Origin: Methanospirillum lacunae
GTDB taxonomy: Archaea > Halobacteriota > Methanomicrobia > Methanomicrobiales > Methanospirillaceae
Length of the DNA: 64,000 nucleotides
NCBI RefSeq assembly: GCF_003173355.1
Contig: NZ_QGMY01000007.1
Coordinates: 62,001-126,000 of the forward strand
Direction of reading: 5' to 3'
Below the pieces are notes generated by a model. That model saw nothing but the letters and a program-made list of their open reading frames with translations. It was not told the origin of the DNA and made no database searches. Position numbers and translations under genes: made by a program. This document shows positions 62,522 through 64,000 of the stretch, piece by piece; within the stretch, counting starts at the first letter, position 1; each line of letters opens with the position of its first letter.

Positions 62522-64000
62522 ATGGAAGGCATATATACGTCATTCTTCACTGACATCGTGGTTATCTTTATCCTCTCGGTATTTCTGCTGCTCGTCCTGT
62601 ACCGAATCAGAATCCCCTCAGTTGTCGGTTTTCTCCTCACGGGTATCATTGTCGGCCCTTCTGGCCTAGGCCTTATCCATAACCAGGATTCAATAGAGTT
62701 CTTCGCCGAGTTTGGAGTGATCTTTCTCCTCTTTACCATCGGGCTAGAATTCTCGATAAGTCATATCCTCAGGAGTAGGCAGTTTGTCCTGATCGGTGGA
62801 ACAGTCCAGGTCTTCTCAACAATCCTGCTCGCAACAGCACTCATGAAACTTGCTGGGATGGGCTTGAACCACGCCATTTTTGTCGGAATGCTTGTTTCCC
62901 TCTCGTCCACTGCAATTGTGATGAAGGTCCTTGCCGACAGGCAGGAGGTTGGCAGCCCACATGGTAAGGCTGCACTTGGTATCCTCATCTTTCAGGATCT
63001 GATCGTCATACCGATGATGATGATCACACCGATTCTTGGAGGTGATACAACAGACAGTCCATCTGTCCTAAAACTTCTCAGTGGCGGGATCCTGATCATC
63101 GCAGTTGTGTATATCTCATCAAGGTATGTAATCCCTTACCTGCTCCATTATGCTGCCCGGCTGCGCAACAGGGAGATGTTTCTCTTTATTGTTATAGGCA
63201 CCTGTCTTCTAATCGCGTACCTGACCTCGGAGATCGGGCTCTCGATGGCTCTTGGTGCATTCCTTGCTGGACTTATCATATCAGAGTCAGAATACTCGAT
63301 GCATGCCATGTACAACATGGTTCCTTTCAGGGACATCTTTGCAGCGTTCTTTTTCATCTCCATAGGGATGATTTTTGATCTTTCGTACCTCCTTGTCCAT
63401 CCGGTATTAGTGGCTGTACTGGTTGCCATTATCATAATAGTAAAATATGGAACCGGAACCATTGCAGCAATCGCTTCAGGCCTTCCGGCCCGCTCATCTG
63501 TGCTCACCGGGATCTCACTCAGCCAAATCGGAGAGTTTTCGTTCATCCTCGCAACAACAGGTGTTTCAGCAGGAATTCTGGCTTCAGACCAGTACCAACT
63601 TTTTCTAGATGTGTCAGTTGTTACAATGGGCCTTGCTCCCCTTCTTATCTCCCTTTCTACCCGTGTATCTCCAAAACTCGCTGCACCACTTACGAGGATT
63701 GTTCCTGATCATGCAACAACCCCTGACAAGGAGACAGCCAGGGAGATGAAGGATCATATCATCATTGTGGGGTTCGGACTGAACGGGATGAACGTTGCCA
63801 AGTCAGCAAAGGCTGCCGGCGTACCATACCGGATCATCGAGATGAACCCTGATACGGTTAGGAAAGAGCGGAAAAAGGGTGAGTCGATCCTGTATGGTGA
63901 TGCTGCACAACCCGGGATTCTTATGAAGGCAGGCATAGATCAGGCTCGTGTCCTGGTAGTGGTGGTCAATGATCCCTTTGCCACCCAACAGACAGTTCGG
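62522..64000 (+). CDS. CPA2-family cation/proton antiporter with TrkA-N domain (3' end outside window)
   Basis: The open frame runs 493 codons to the right edge. About twelve membrane helices from residue 10 to 400 fit KefB/CPA2 antiporters (RIPSVVGFLLTGIIVGP, FGVIFLLFTIGLEF, GEFSFILA). From about residue 415 a Rossmann TrkA-N/RCK domain begins (DHIIIVGFGLNGMNVAK), which binds NAD(H). It exchanges K+ or Na+ for protons. An AGGAGG site at 62511-62516 favours the ATG at 62522 over the one three bases earlier. The C-terminus lies outside the window. Confidence 0.92.
   Translation, partial: MEGIYTSFFTDIVVIFILSVFLLLVLYRIRIPSVVGFLLTGIIVGPSGLGLIHNQDSIEFFAEFGVIFLLFTIGLEFSISHILRSRQFVLIGGTVQVFSTILLATALMKLAGMGLNHAIFVGMLVSLSSTAIVMKVLADRQEVGSPHGKAALGILIFQDLIVIPMMMITPILGGDTTDSPSVLKLLSGGILIIAVVYISSRYVIPYLLHYAARLRNREMFLFIVIGTCLLIAYLTSEIGLSMALGAFLAGLIISESEYSMHAMYNMVPFRDIFAAFFFISIGMIFDLSYLLVHPVLVAVLVAIIIIVKYGTGTIAAIASGLPARSSVLTGISLSQIGEFSFILATTGVSAGILASDQYQLFLDVSVVTMGLAPLLISLSTRVSPKLAAPLTRIVPDHATTPDKETAREMKDHIIIVGFGLNGMNVAKSAKAAGVPYRIIEMNPDTVRKERKKGESILYGDAAQPGILMKAGIDQARVLVVVVNDPFATQQTVR

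Overview
This window is archaeal and almost certainly comes from a hydrogenotrophic methanogen of the order Methanomicrobiales; a Methanospirillum-like genome is the best guess from gene content and by-eye base composition, but no species can be proven here. The evidence is methanofuran genes (mfnA, mfnB), an archaeal-type riboflavin/F420 reductase (arfC), a cupin-type glucose-6-phosphate isomerase, Dph2, Rio2, an archaeal CCA-adding enzyme, stand-alone NrpR-like DUF128, an intron-containing tRNA-Tyr with the archaeal C1-G72 pair, and many secreted TPR, PKD and PEGA-like proteins typical of this order.

Layout. Positions 1-8.4 kb are accessory and surface-oriented: the 5' end of a methyltransferase gene, an HD-domain protein, a PAS sensor kinase whose phosphoacceptor histidine is missing, an HdeD-like membrane protein, a structured non-coding stretch with nested inverted repeats (3.6-3.84 kb), a PEGA-like surface protein, an M13 zinc peptidase, a cysteine-rich galaxin-like repeat protein and a B-box-like small membrane protein. 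From 8.5 to 22 kb the genes are mainly housekeeping: arfC, a response regulator, hisH with a zinc-ribbon/PUA/PAPS-reductase-like protein, a transglutaminase-like protein, rlmH, a one-cysteine peroxiredoxin, NrpR-like DUF128, pgi, nadE, a tRNA-thiolase-like protein that has lost its PP-loop, rio2, DUF460 and thiL. From 22 to 26.1 kb a minus-strand group encodes a TPR lipoprotein, a PKD protein and two secreted proteins that share a new-looking C-terminal domain. Two tandem tRNA genes follow, Tyr (with intron) and Asp.

From 26.4 to 31.9 kb a tightly overlapping plus-strand operon runs ppsA-mfnA-hpt-dph2-RNA methylase. From 32 to 44.3 kb there are conserved archaeal genes (DUF371, HVO_0476-type zinc finger, an anchored FKBP-like protein, CBS-ParB, sugar nucleotidyltransferase, YchF-like GTPase, DUF92, a PKD-TPR protein, valS). 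An AT-richer pair of large multi-pass membrane proteins, the second clearly of the GT-C glycosyltransferase kind, lies at 44.4-47.9 kb. From 47.9 kb on come tmk and a HisA-like protein divergent from mfnB-guaB; an ArsR regulator with an operator-like palindrome over its own start, followed by an Hsp20-like protein and an FAD oxidoreductase; an anaerobic ribonucleotide reductase (NrdD) preceded by a glutaredoxin but lacking the C-terminal glycyl-radical region; thpR-cca-TPR; a ROK sugar kinase-clostripain pair; and the start of a CPA2 cation/proton antiporter cut by the right edge.

The observations most worth follow-up are the NrdD without a visible glycyl-radical domain, the sensor kinase with Gln in place of His, the NcsA/TtuA-like protein without a nucleotide-binding loop, the galaxin-like repeat protein, and the secreted-protein operon with a duplicated unnamed domain. 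No CRISPR array, rRNA gene, intact insertion sequence or prophage was seen.
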